DNA of 35,042 bases. Source: an uncultured Oscillospiraceae bacterium. Lineage in GTDB: Bacteria; Bacillota; Clostridia; Oscillospirales; Ruminococcaceae. Below the pieces are notes generated by a model. The model was given only the letters and a program-made list of their open reading frames with translations, was not told the origin of the DNA and searched no databases. The stretch is taken from the NCBI GenBank assembly GCA_904384225.1, contig CAJFJV010000020.1, forward strand, positions 1 to 35,042, written 5' to 3'. This document shows, piece by piece, positions 1 to 5,827 of this stretch (positions within the stretch are counted from its first letter, which is position 1; the number at the start of each line of letters is the position of its first letter). Both the position numbers and the translations under genes were made by a program.

Positions 1-42
1 CAAATCTATCCGCAAAGCAAAAACGGGCGTTTTATATCTACG

Positions 43-137
43 AATATGCATCCCCAAATCCCGGCGTTTGGGCAGCAAAAAACCCCGATAAAATCGGGGC
101 TTTTGCGGAATATATCTTTTTTATGTTCCTGTTATGG
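43..137. repeat. Left arm of a 95-bp inverted repeat shared with the right window edge
   Basis: Reading this stretch against the reverse complement of 34948-35042 gives 88 identities in 95 positions without gaps. The mismatches are at 53-55, 100, 103, 111 and 131. In both copies the repeat starts at the encoded CCA end of a tRNA gene (Glu here, Ser at the right) and covers the Rho-independent terminator plus about 35 bp beyond it. The right copy ends exactly at the window edge, so the true repeat may be longer. Confidence 0.9.
77..100 (-). terminator. Terminator of the Met-Glu-Glu tRNA operon
   Basis: A GC-rich stem (83-89 pairing with 93-99, three-base loop) is followed on the minus strand by six T residues at 77-82. 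It lies 35 bp downstream of the last tRNA, as expected for the end of this leftward operon. The same hairpin closes the tRNA-Ser gene at 34983-35008. Confidence 0.85.
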
Positions 138-209
138 TGACCCCTGGGAGAATCGAACTCCCGATTACGCCGTGAGAGGGCGTCGTCTTAGCCGCTTGAC
201 CAAGGGGCC
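135..209 (-). tRNA. tRNA-Glu (anticodon CTC)
   Basis: The minus strand folds into a full cloverleaf. The acceptor stem GGCCCCT pairs with AGGGGTC, including one G-U pair. The anticodon loop CTCTCAC gives anticodon CTC, the T arm carries GTTCGATTC, and the 3' CCA is encoded at 135-137. It is the last gene of a three-tRNA operon. Confidence 0.95.
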
Positions 210-314
210 ATCTATATAAAAACGGCTGAAAGCCGTCAATTACAAGATAAAAAGCCATCCGAGATGGCGCTTTATCCAGAAAAACAACAAAGCGATTGCC
301 CTGCTGTTTTTAAA

Positions 315-389
315 TGGTGACCCGTGCGAGAATCGAACTCGCGATTCCGCCGTGAAAGGGCGATGTCTTAACCTCTTGACCAACGGGCC
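315..389 (-). tRNA. tRNA-Glu (anticodon TTC)
   Basis: A complete cloverleaf on the minus strand. The acceptor stem GGCCCGT pairs with ACGGGTC, the anticodon loop CTTTCAC gives TTC, and the CCA is encoded. It is similar in sequence to the neighbouring tRNA-Glu(CTC), so the pair probably arose by tandem duplication and anticodon change. It is the middle gene of the operon. Confidence 0.95.
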
Positions 390-393
390 GTTT

Positions 394-470
394 TGGTAGC
401 GGTAGTCGGATTCGAACCAACGACACTGCGGGTATGAACCGCATGCTCTAGCCAACTGAGCTATACCGCC
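394..470 (-). tRNA. tRNA-Met (anticodon CAT), probably elongator
   Basis: The minus strand gives acceptor stem GGCGGTA, anticodon loop TTCATAC (anticodon CAT) and an encoded CCA. It lacks the initiator hallmarks: the first acceptor pair is a normal G-C, and the three G-C pairs of initiator anticodon stems are absent. It is therefore elongator Met, or less likely the Ile tRNA whose CAT anticodon is modified to lysidine. Only 4 bp separate it from tRNA-Glu(TTC), so the two are co-transcribed. Confidence 0.9.
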
Positions 471-504
471 GTGTCTTCGGACAATCCCGAAGAGAACGAG
501 ATTA

Positions 505-533
505 ATTATAGCGCAAGGAAAGCGGCTTGTCAA
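505..533 (-). promoter_or_regulatory. Consensus sigma-A promoter of the tRNA operon
   Basis: On the minus strand a perfect TTGACA (528-533) and a perfect TATAAT (505-510) are separated by 17 bp. They lie 35 bp upstream of tRNA-Met. A full-consensus promoter is typical of stable RNA genes. Confidence 0.9.
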
Positions 534-723
534 CTGTTTTTGAAGAGATTTTTGCGCTTTAGTTAATATGGATGATTTTACATCAGAAAAAAGAAGGGAC
601 AGCGTTTATTTTGTCAAAAAAAGCGCTGCCGTCATCCTTTTTTCCCTTTACGCATAGAATAGTATCGACCGGTATGCAATCCGCTATACGTGCCGGATAA
701 CAATTATAAACGGAGTGGTATCG

Positions 724-987
724 ATGCAGAACAAAGACACACTTTCTGAATTGATAAATGAGGCTGGGAAAAAAGCTGGCGTTAATCCGGCGACGCTGCA
801 GCAGAATGTGCAAAACGGACAGCTGGACGCTTTGCTGGCCAATATGAAACCACAGGATGCAAAACGTTTTCAGGAAATTTTAAATAATCCGGCGCTGGCA
901 AAGCAGATCTTGAATACGCCTCAAGCACAGAAGCTTGTCCGCCGGTTTGCGCAGCAGGGAGGGAACGGCAATGGAGGACTTGGCTGA
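724..987 (+). CDS. Small uncharacterised protein, first gene of a three-gene operon
   Basis: An 87-residue, Gln/Asn- and Ala-rich protein with predicted helical content and no membrane segment or signal peptide. It ends in a Gly/Asn-rich tail. I choose ATG 724 because a GGAG box at 712-715 sits 8 bases before it; the in-frame GTG at 715 overlaps that box. The last 17 bases overlap the next gene, so translation is probably coupled. Its residues 5-30 (serine-glutamate-leucine, then Pro-Ala-Thr-Leu) look like the opening of the second protein's family, but I do not recognise a named domain. Function unknown. From general recall, small proteins of this style sit in uncharacterised clostridial operons. 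Confidence 0.7.
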   Translation: MQNKDTLSELINEAGKKAGVNPATLQQNVQNGQLDALLANMKPQDAKRFQEILNNPALAKQILNTPQAQKLVRRFAQQGGNGNGGLG

Positions 988-1366
988 AAAATTAAATGGG
1001 ATTCTCTCTTCCCCGGAGGGACAGGAACAGTTAAAAGAAATTGCCGCGATGTTTAGCGGCACTGGTGCTCCCGATCTTGCGGGGATATTTGGGCAGAAAT
1101 CGGAGCCGCCTGCTTCAGCCGAAAAAGCCGAACCAAATGAACCGGGTGTGGAAACCCCGCAGATTGATATGGCTGCTATTGCGGGAATTCAGAAAATGGT
1201 CAGAAGTATGAACACGAATGATAAAAACACGCAGCTTCTTTTGGCTTTAAAGCCACATTTTAGCGAAGCAAGGCAAAAACGCGTAGACAACGCGGTTAAA
1301 ATGCTGCGCCTGATGTCGCTTTTGCCAATGTTGAAGCAAAGCGGTATTTTGTCAGGACTAATTTAA
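971..1366 (+). CDS. Small uncharacterised protein, second gene of the operon
   Basis: A 131-residue protein. It starts at ATG 971, preceded by a GGGAGGG box at 958-964, and overlaps the upstream gene by 17 bp. It has an N-terminal helical segment (residues 1-25), a Pro/Glu/Ala-rich linker (about 35-65), and a conserved-looking C-terminal helical block (about 85-125). That block contains LLLALKPHF and an ARQKRVDNAVKMLRL stretch. I recall the LLLALKP...VDKAI pattern from unnamed proteins of spore-forming Clostridia, but no function has been assigned to it. There is no signal peptide or clear membrane span. It may be one subunit of a small complex with its neighbours. Confidence 0.75.
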   Translation: MEDLAEKLNGILSSPEGQEQLKEIAAMFSGTGAPDLAGIFGQKSEPPASAEKAEPNEPGVETPQIDMAAIAGIQKMVRSMNTNDKNTQLLLALKPHFSEARQKRVDNAVKMLRLMSLLPMLKQSGILSGLI

Positions 1367-1386
1367 TCAGGAAGGGAGGCGCGGAA

Positions 1387-1731
1387 GTGGCGAGAAGCTA
1401 CAGCAATGAAGAAATTTTGGCAATGCAGAAGGATGCAATCCGGAGGGTCAATGAGATGCGGCGGATGTCGGAAGAAAAGCTCCGTCAGACCGCGCCGCCG
1501 GTACAGGAGGAGCCAAAATCCTCATCGGGCGAGGAAGCTGATCCGCCGAAGGAAAATACAGCATCCATTTGCGGAGCGGACACCGGGCAGCCAACCGGAG
1601 GATTGACTGCACTATTAAAGTCGTTTGGCGGCGACCGCGAAACAATGCTGCTGCTTGCATTGCTTTTTCTATTGATTAAAGAAGAGGCGGATACTTCCTT
1701 GATATTGGCGCTGGTTTATATCCTTCTATGA
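1387..1731 (+). CDS. Small membrane-anchored protein of unknown function, third gene of the operon
   Basis: A 114-residue protein starting at GTG 1387, 8 bases after a GGGAGG box at 1373-1378. Residues 1-35 are a charged amphipathic helix (it includes ILAMQKDAIRRVNEMRR). Residues 36-75 are a Pro/Glu/Gly-rich linker. The C-terminus holds two short hydrophobic stretches (about 85-97 and 103-114) separated by an Lys-Glu-Glu-Ala-Asp turn, suggesting a C-terminal hairpin anchor. Its LLLALLFLLIKE motif echoes the LLLALKPHF motif of the preceding protein. The protein stops inside the second hydrophobic stretch, so a tail-anchored topology is likely. Function unknown. Confidence 0.75.
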   Translation: MARSYSNEEILAMQKDAIRRVNEMRRMSEEKLRQTAPPVQEEPKSSSGEEADPPKENTASICGADTGQPTGGLTALLKSFGGDRETMLLLALLFLLIKEEADTSLILALVYILL

Positions 1732-1769
1732 AAAGACACAAAAGATGCGGCAAAAGGAATCTGTACGGA

Positions 1770-1918
1770 ACAAGGGCCTGTTGCAAAACAGAATTTTGAA
1801 AAAATAGGTCAAAGAAAAAGTTATCGAGAACCTGTCAATATGACGGTTCTCGATAACTTTTTTAATGCACAATTTTCCAGTTTGGGCCTGAAAACTGTAT
1901 TTTGCAACAGGCCCTTGT
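1770..1918. repeat. 149-bp nested palindromic element (MITE-like), with an internal terminator-like hairpin
   Basis: The outer arms 1770-1788 and 1900-1918 are a perfect 19-bp inverted repeat (left arm acaagggcctgttgcaaaa). Inside lies a second perfect 18-bp stem, 1815-1832 against 1845-1862, extended by four more pairs and ending in a T run. The GGGCCTGTTGCAAAA core resembles terminal repeats of some insertion sequences such as the IS6 family, so a transposase-less miniature element is plausible. It lies 38 bp after the small-protein operon and could also end that transcript. I see no clear target-site duplication. Confidence 0.75.
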
Positions 1919-2115
1919 TGTTTTCCACGGTGGCCGGGGATAAAGGTTGAAAACACAAATATTGAAGCGGATTTGAAAAGATAAGTTGTAAGGTTAGATT
2001 GGTTTGCCGGCGGCATTTGTAGACGGTTGTCTATCTGTAAGGAAATGCGAAAACCAAAAAAGGAGAAAACCCGCAGCGGTTTAAGCATGGAGATGATATG
2101 ACTGTACCATCTTAG

Positions 2116-2280
2116 ATGGAGCGCCTTTATATATCTTCCATAATTGAAAAGGTTTTATCCGATGCCGGATTTGACAAAGTCTTGTCGAGCCGTTCAAACA
2201 GCGCAAACTTTTTTTCGGTAATTTTTACGTATTCGGAGAAAATCGGGGAAAAACAAAGAAATCATATGGTTTTTCGTTGA
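2116..2280 (+). other. Doubtful 54-codon open frame between the palindrome and prs
   Basis: An ATG-started frame encoding 54 residues, beginning Met-Glu-Arg-Leu-Tyr and ending Met-Val-Phe-Arg before TGA. The composition is plausible for protein (alternating hydrophobic and charged residues), but there is no good Shine-Dalgarno site before the ATG. Its stop codon overlaps the prs -35 box. It may be a remnant of a longer gene or chance. The rest of 1919-2379 shows nothing else that I can assign. Confidence 0.2.
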
Positions 2281-2305
2281 CAAAGGGTGGCTGTTTTTTT
2301 ATTAT
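2277..2305 (+). promoter_or_regulatory. Sigma-A promoter of prs
   Basis: TTGACA (2277-2282) and TATTAT (2300-2305) are spaced by 17 bp. This places the start of transcription near 2312, about 68 bases upstream of the prs ATG. Confidence 0.8.
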
Positions 2306-2379
2306 TAACTTAGAGAGTTGCGTGCGTCTGGAAAGAATGATGCGCGCTTTGTGTGCTTGATTAGGATGGGAGAGTTGAA

Positions 2380-3531
2380 ATGGAAGAACTGCATAGTGAA
2401 ATGATCGGCGACCTTGGTATCATTTGTATGCCCGGCTGTGAAGGCTTTGTTGAAAAAGTAGAGCGCTATCTTAAAACGTGGCATAACGATCCGGATCACA
2501 ATTATGTGGTCAATACTGTGATTTCGCGTTTTGCTTCTGGTGAAGCAAAGGGCCTGATCAGGGAGTCTGTTCGTGGCAAGGATTTATATATTATTACAGA
2601 CTGCTTTAATTACAGTGTGACGTATAAGATGTATCAGATGGATGTGCCGATGAGCCCGGACGACCATTTTCAGGACTTAAAGCGGATGATTTCTGCAACT
2701 GCAGGCAAGGCGAAACGGATTACGGTTATTATGCCGATGCTGTATGAAGGCCGTCAGCACAAGCGCTCTTCGCGTGAATCCCTTGACTGCGCACTCGCGC
2801 TGCAAGAGCTGGTGAAAATGGGCGTATCCAACATAATCACGTTTGATGCGCATGATCCGCGGGTACAAAATGCGATCCCGCTTTCAGGCTTTGACAGTTT
2901 CCAGCCAACCTATCAAATGATTAAAGCTATGACACGGGCGGTTCCGGATATTGCGTTTGAGGACGATTCTCTGGCGATTATTTCTCCGGATGAGGGCGGC
3001 GTCTCCCGATGCCTTTATTATTCTTCTGTGTTGAATGTTAATGTGGGAATGTTTTATAAACGCCGCAATTATTCCGTCATCATCAACGGCAGAAATCCGA
3101 TTGAGGCGCATGAGTATCTTGGAAACAGCATTGAAGGCAAGGATATTATCGTTGTGGACGATATGATAGCTTCCGGCGACTCCATGCTTGACATCTTTAA
3201 AAATTTAAAAGAGCGTGGTGCAAGAAGAATTTTTGCCTGTGTATCGTTTGGTTTGTTTACGCATGGCCTCGAACATTTCGACCAAATGTACGAGCGGGGA
3301 ATGTTTGATAAAATTTTTACAACCAATTTGATTTATACGCCGGATGAATTGCTCGCAAAGCCTTGGTATTGCTCGGTTGATATGTCGAAATATGTGGCTT
3401 ATATTATTGAAGAGCTGAACCACGACAATTCAACAAGCAGCCTGATTGATCCTTTCTCCAAGATCAAGGCGCTTCTTGCGCGTTTTAACGCACAGACGGA
3501 ACAGTATGAGCAGACCACGCTGAATGCCTGA
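2380..3531 (+). CDS. prs: Ribose-phosphate pyrophosphokinase, divergent long clostridial form
   Basis: Makes PRPP from ribose 5-phosphate and ATP for purine, pyrimidine, His and Trp synthesis in the cytosol. At 383 residues it is longer than the usual 310-320. A FASGEAKGLIRESVRGKD segment (about 51-68) matches the family's FSDGE...ESVRG region. GRQHKRSSRES (about 124-134) corresponds to the ATP-binding ARQDRK...RE segment. FDAHDPRVQN matches the metal-binding D-x-H motif. DIIVVDDMIASGDSM is the PRPP loop, altered from the usual VDDMIDTAGT. Extra sequence lies at the N-terminus and in a C-terminal tail of about 40 residues. A GGGAG site precedes ATG 2380. It is transcribed alone, between its own promoter and terminator. 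Fold and substrate are secure; allosteric behaviour may differ from the short class I enzymes. Confidence 0.88.
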   Translation: MEELHSEMIGDLGIICMPGCEGFVEKVERYLKTWHNDPDHNYVVNTVISRFASGEAKGLIRESVRGKDLYIITDCFNYSVTYKMYQMDVPMSPDDHFQDLKRMISATAGKAKRITVIMPMLYEGRQHKRSSRESLDCALALQELVKMGVSNIITFDAHDPRVQNAIPLSGFDSFQPTYQMIKAMTRAVPDIAFEDDSLAIISPDEGGVSRCLYYSSVLNVNVGMFYKRRNYSVIINGRNPIEAHEYLGNSIEGKDIIVVDDMIASGDSMLDIFKNLKERGARRIFACVSFGLFTHGLEHFDQMYERGMFDKIFTTNLIYTPDELLAKPWYCSVDMSKYVAYIIEELNHDNSTSSLIDPFSKIKALLARFNAQTEQYEQTTLNA

Positions 3532-3542
3532 CGAGCTTTACC

Positions 3543-3568
3543 AACGCCCCTTATCGGGGCGTTTTTTG
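3543..3568 (+). terminator. Terminator of prs
   Basis: An 8-bp stem (AACGCCCC, 3543-3550, pairing with 3556-3563) with a five-base loop is followed by a T run. It starts 11 bp after the prs stop codon. Confidence 0.9.
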
Positions 3569-3772
3569 TTTTTGAATGGTCCAAAAGATCTTTAGAGAAA
3601 ATGGAAATAGTTCCTGTAAGGCAGAATGAAGAAGGTTATCATTACAGGAAAAATTGCCTCCTATCAGAGATAGGCAAAATCGTAAGAAAAAATAGACATG
3701 CCGCATAAAACATGCTATATTTGCTTATAGGGGCAACAGGCCGGTTTACTATAATAAAAAGGCGGGATAGAT

Positions 3773-4198
3773 ATGGCAAAAGATCAGAAAATAAAGCTGT
3801 ATGCTTTTACGATAGACTGCAAGGAGCCCTATGAGCTGGCGCAGTTTTATGCGGAGCTGCTCAGCTGGGAAATTGTATTTTGCGATGATGATTATGTATG
3901 TGTCGCAGCACCAGGGACGGCGCAAGGAATGTATCCGGGCCTGACGTTCCAGCGGAATCCAGATTATATGCCGCCGGTTTGGCCGGAAAGATCAGGAATG
4001 CAGCAACAGATGGCGCATTTGGATTTTGCTGTTTACGATTTGGAGCAGGCAGTAGAGCATGCAGTATCCTGCGGAGCGACAATTGCCGGCGAACAATACG
4101 CCGATGGATGGCGTGTAATGATTGATCCTGCCGGACATCCATTTTGCCTGTGTGGGATGCGGCAGCTTTATGAGAAGGAGCACTTCGCCTTGTTGTGA
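3773..4198 (+). CDS. VOC-superfamily (glyoxalase/bleomycin-resistance fold) protein
   Basis: A 141-residue single-module vicinal-oxygen-chelate protein. The N-terminal beta-alpha unit contains a helix with ELAQFYAELLSWEI, the typical 'ala-fy-xx-LG' region of glyoxalase-like proteins. The second half has MAHLDFAVYDLEQAVEHAVSCGA and a C-terminal MIDPAGHPFCLC segment that matches the conserved 'DPxGhxfxl' end of this family. A possible metal-binding His occurs in AHLDF. The exact substrate cannot be read from the sequence; many such proteins are annotated as glyoxalase-like and are uncharacterised. A TATAAT box at 3750-3755 lies just upstream, but no matching -35 box is evident. It stands apart from hisS by 248 bp. 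Confidence 0.8.
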   Translation: MAKDQKIKLYAFTIDCKEPYELAQFYAELLSWEIVFCDDDYVCVAAPGTAQGMYPGLTFQRNPDYMPPVWPERSGMQQQMAHLDFAVYDLEQAVEHAVSCGATIAGEQYADGWRVMIDPAGHPFCLCGMRQLYEKEHFALL

Positions 4199-4405
4199 GA
4201 TTGCTTTTTGCTTAAAAAAGAAGCAGGGGCGTTTCCAGGGAACTTATGGTAATAAAAATGCTGTTTGTGATGCTGCGTGGGGGAAAGCGGGTGTTTGGAA
4301 CCCAATGCAAAAACACAGCCGTTTGGTAGGTACAATGGTTTTTTTATTCGGAATGCTTTTCTTGCTGTGCAGGATATGGTATACTGTATCTAACTATAAG
4401 GATAA

Positions 4406-4428
4406 AGCAGGAGAAGTCATCTCCTGCT
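4406..4428 (+). promoter_or_regulatory. Hairpin in the hisS leader
   Basis: AGCAGGAGA (4406-4414) pairs perfectly with TCTCCTGCT (4420-4428) around a five-base loop, 3 bases before the AAAGGAG Shine-Dalgarno site of hisS. It carries no T run, so it is unlikely to terminate transcription. The left arm itself contains GGAG. Whether it tunes hisS translation is not known. No T-box signature was seen in 4199-4446. Confidence 0.4.
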
Positions 4429-4446
4429 GTAAAGGAGTTTCGGCAT

Positions 4447-5799
4447 ATGGCTATAACCGCCCCAAGGGGGACACAGGATGTTGCCCCTTCTGACAGCTAT
4501 AAATGGCAGTTTGTTGAAAGAACCGTTTTAGAAACGGCGGCTCTGTTTGGTTTCCGCGAAATCCGCACCCCTACTTTTGAACAGATAGAACTGTTTCAAC
4601 GTGGTGTTGGGAATACCACGGACGTGGTGCAGAAAGAGATGTTTGAAGTAAAAGGCCAAAAGGGAAAGGATATTTTTGCATTAAAGCCGGAAGGTACTGC
4701 CGGTGTGGTGCGCGCAGCACTTGAAAACGGGTTTTTAAATGATGCGCTTCCGCTTAAAGTATGCTATGTTACGCCGTGCTTTCGGCACGAGCGGCCGCAG
4801 GCGGGCAGGCTGCGCGAATTTCATCAGTTCGGCTGCGAGGCGTTCGGTTCGAAATCACCGTATGCGGATGTAGAATTGATTTCTCTGGTCGATCACATTT
4901 TAAAGCTGTTTGGTGTCAAGAATATCAGCTTGAATATCAATTCTATCGGATGCAAAACCTGCCGCGCAGAATATCATGCTGCTCTGCAAGCGTATTTTGC
5001 ACAATACAAAGATCAATTGTGTGATACCTGCCTAGAGCGACTTGACAAAAATCCAATGCGGATATTGGATTGCAAATCTCCGACATGCGGGGAAATCGCA
5101 GAAAATGCGCCGGTTGTAACGGATTATCTGTGTGATGAATGCAAAGCGCATTTTACTGCTGTAAAGCGCGGGCTTACCAAGCTTGGGATTGCCTATGTTG
5201 TGAATCCGAAAATCGTCCGCGGGCTGGACTATTATACCAAAACGGTGTTTGAATTTGTGTCCTCAGAGATAGGCGCACAGGGTACGGTTGTCGGCGGAGG
5301 AAGATATGACGGGCTTGTAGAAGAGCTTGGCGGAAAACCTGCGCCGGCGCTTGGCTTTGCAATGGGAATTGAGCGCTTTCTTCTGTTGTTTGACGCACAG
5401 GGAATTGAACTTCCAAAACCGTCTGTATGCGATTTGTATATCGGCAGCATCGGGATCCCAGCGGGCGAGAAGGCGATGGAGATTGCAGATAAACTTCGGA
5501 CAGAGGGCTTTTCTGTACAATTTGATATAATGGATCGCAGCGTGAAAGCACAGATGAAATATGCCAACAAGCTTGGTGCAAAAATGTCTATGATTTTAGG
5601 CGATAACGAACTTGTTACTGGAAAGGCCCAAATTAAGGACATGGCAACAGGTGAGCAAAAAGAAATCGATTTTGAAAATGAGCTGGTAAACGTGCTTTAC
5701 GACGCGGCGCTTGCCGCAGAAGCAGATGCATTGGCCGGGCAGCTGGGTGAAGATGCCTTTAAAAGAATTATGCAGCTTGGCAATGAAAAAACGGAATAA
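4447..5799 (+). CDS. hisS: Histidyl-tRNA synthetase
   Basis: A class II synthetase that charges tRNA-His in the cytosol. At 450 residues it is slightly longer than the usual 420-430. Near the N-terminus APRGTQDVAPSD matches the family's PRGT-D start. Motif 2 is CFRHERPQAGRLREFHQFG, and the His-specific HisA motif is GLDYYTKTVFEF. A FAMGIERF segment marks motif 3, and an anticodon-binding domain follows from about residue 330. The start at ATG 4447 has AAAGGAG 10 bases upstream. An internal Cys-rich stretch (CDTCLERL...CKSPTCGEIA...CDECK) is also found in other clostridial HisRS and may bind a metal. aspS follows after 28 bp, an arrangement common in Firmicutes, so both are probably one transcript. 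Confidence 0.96.
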   Translation: MAITAPRGTQDVAPSDSYKWQFVERTVLETAALFGFREIRTPTFEQIELFQRGVGNTTDVVQKEMFEVKGQKGKDIFALKPEGTAGVVRAALENGFLNDALPLKVCYVTPCFRHERPQAGRLREFHQFGCEAFGSKSPYADVELISLVDHILKLFGVKNISLNINSIGCKTCRAEYHAALQAYFAQYKDQLCDTCLERLDKNPMRILDCKSPTCGEIAENAPVVTDYLCDECKAHFTAVKRGLTKLGIAYVVNPKIVRGLDYYTKTVFEFVSSEIGAQGTVVGGGRYDGLVEELGGKPAPALGFAMGIERFLLLFDAQGIELPKPSVCDLYIGSIGIPAGEKAMEIADKLRTEGFSVQFDIMDRSVKAQMKYANKLGAKMSMILGDNELVTGKAQIKDMATGEQKEIDFENELVNVLYDAALAAEADALAGQLGEDAFKRIMQLGNEKTE

Positions 5800-5827
5800 A
5801 GTAACGAGCGGAAGGGAAGCTTTTCAT

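Noticed and set aside
4199-4446. T-box riboswitch upstream of hisS
   Set aside because: No GGGUGGNACCGCG-like box or specifier-loop arrangement could be found; only a short hairpin next to the ribosome site.
4122-4493. 123-codon frame bridging the VOC gene and hisS
   Set aside because: It overlaps the VOC gene end and the hisS start in another frame, has no ribosome site, and its composition is not protein-like.
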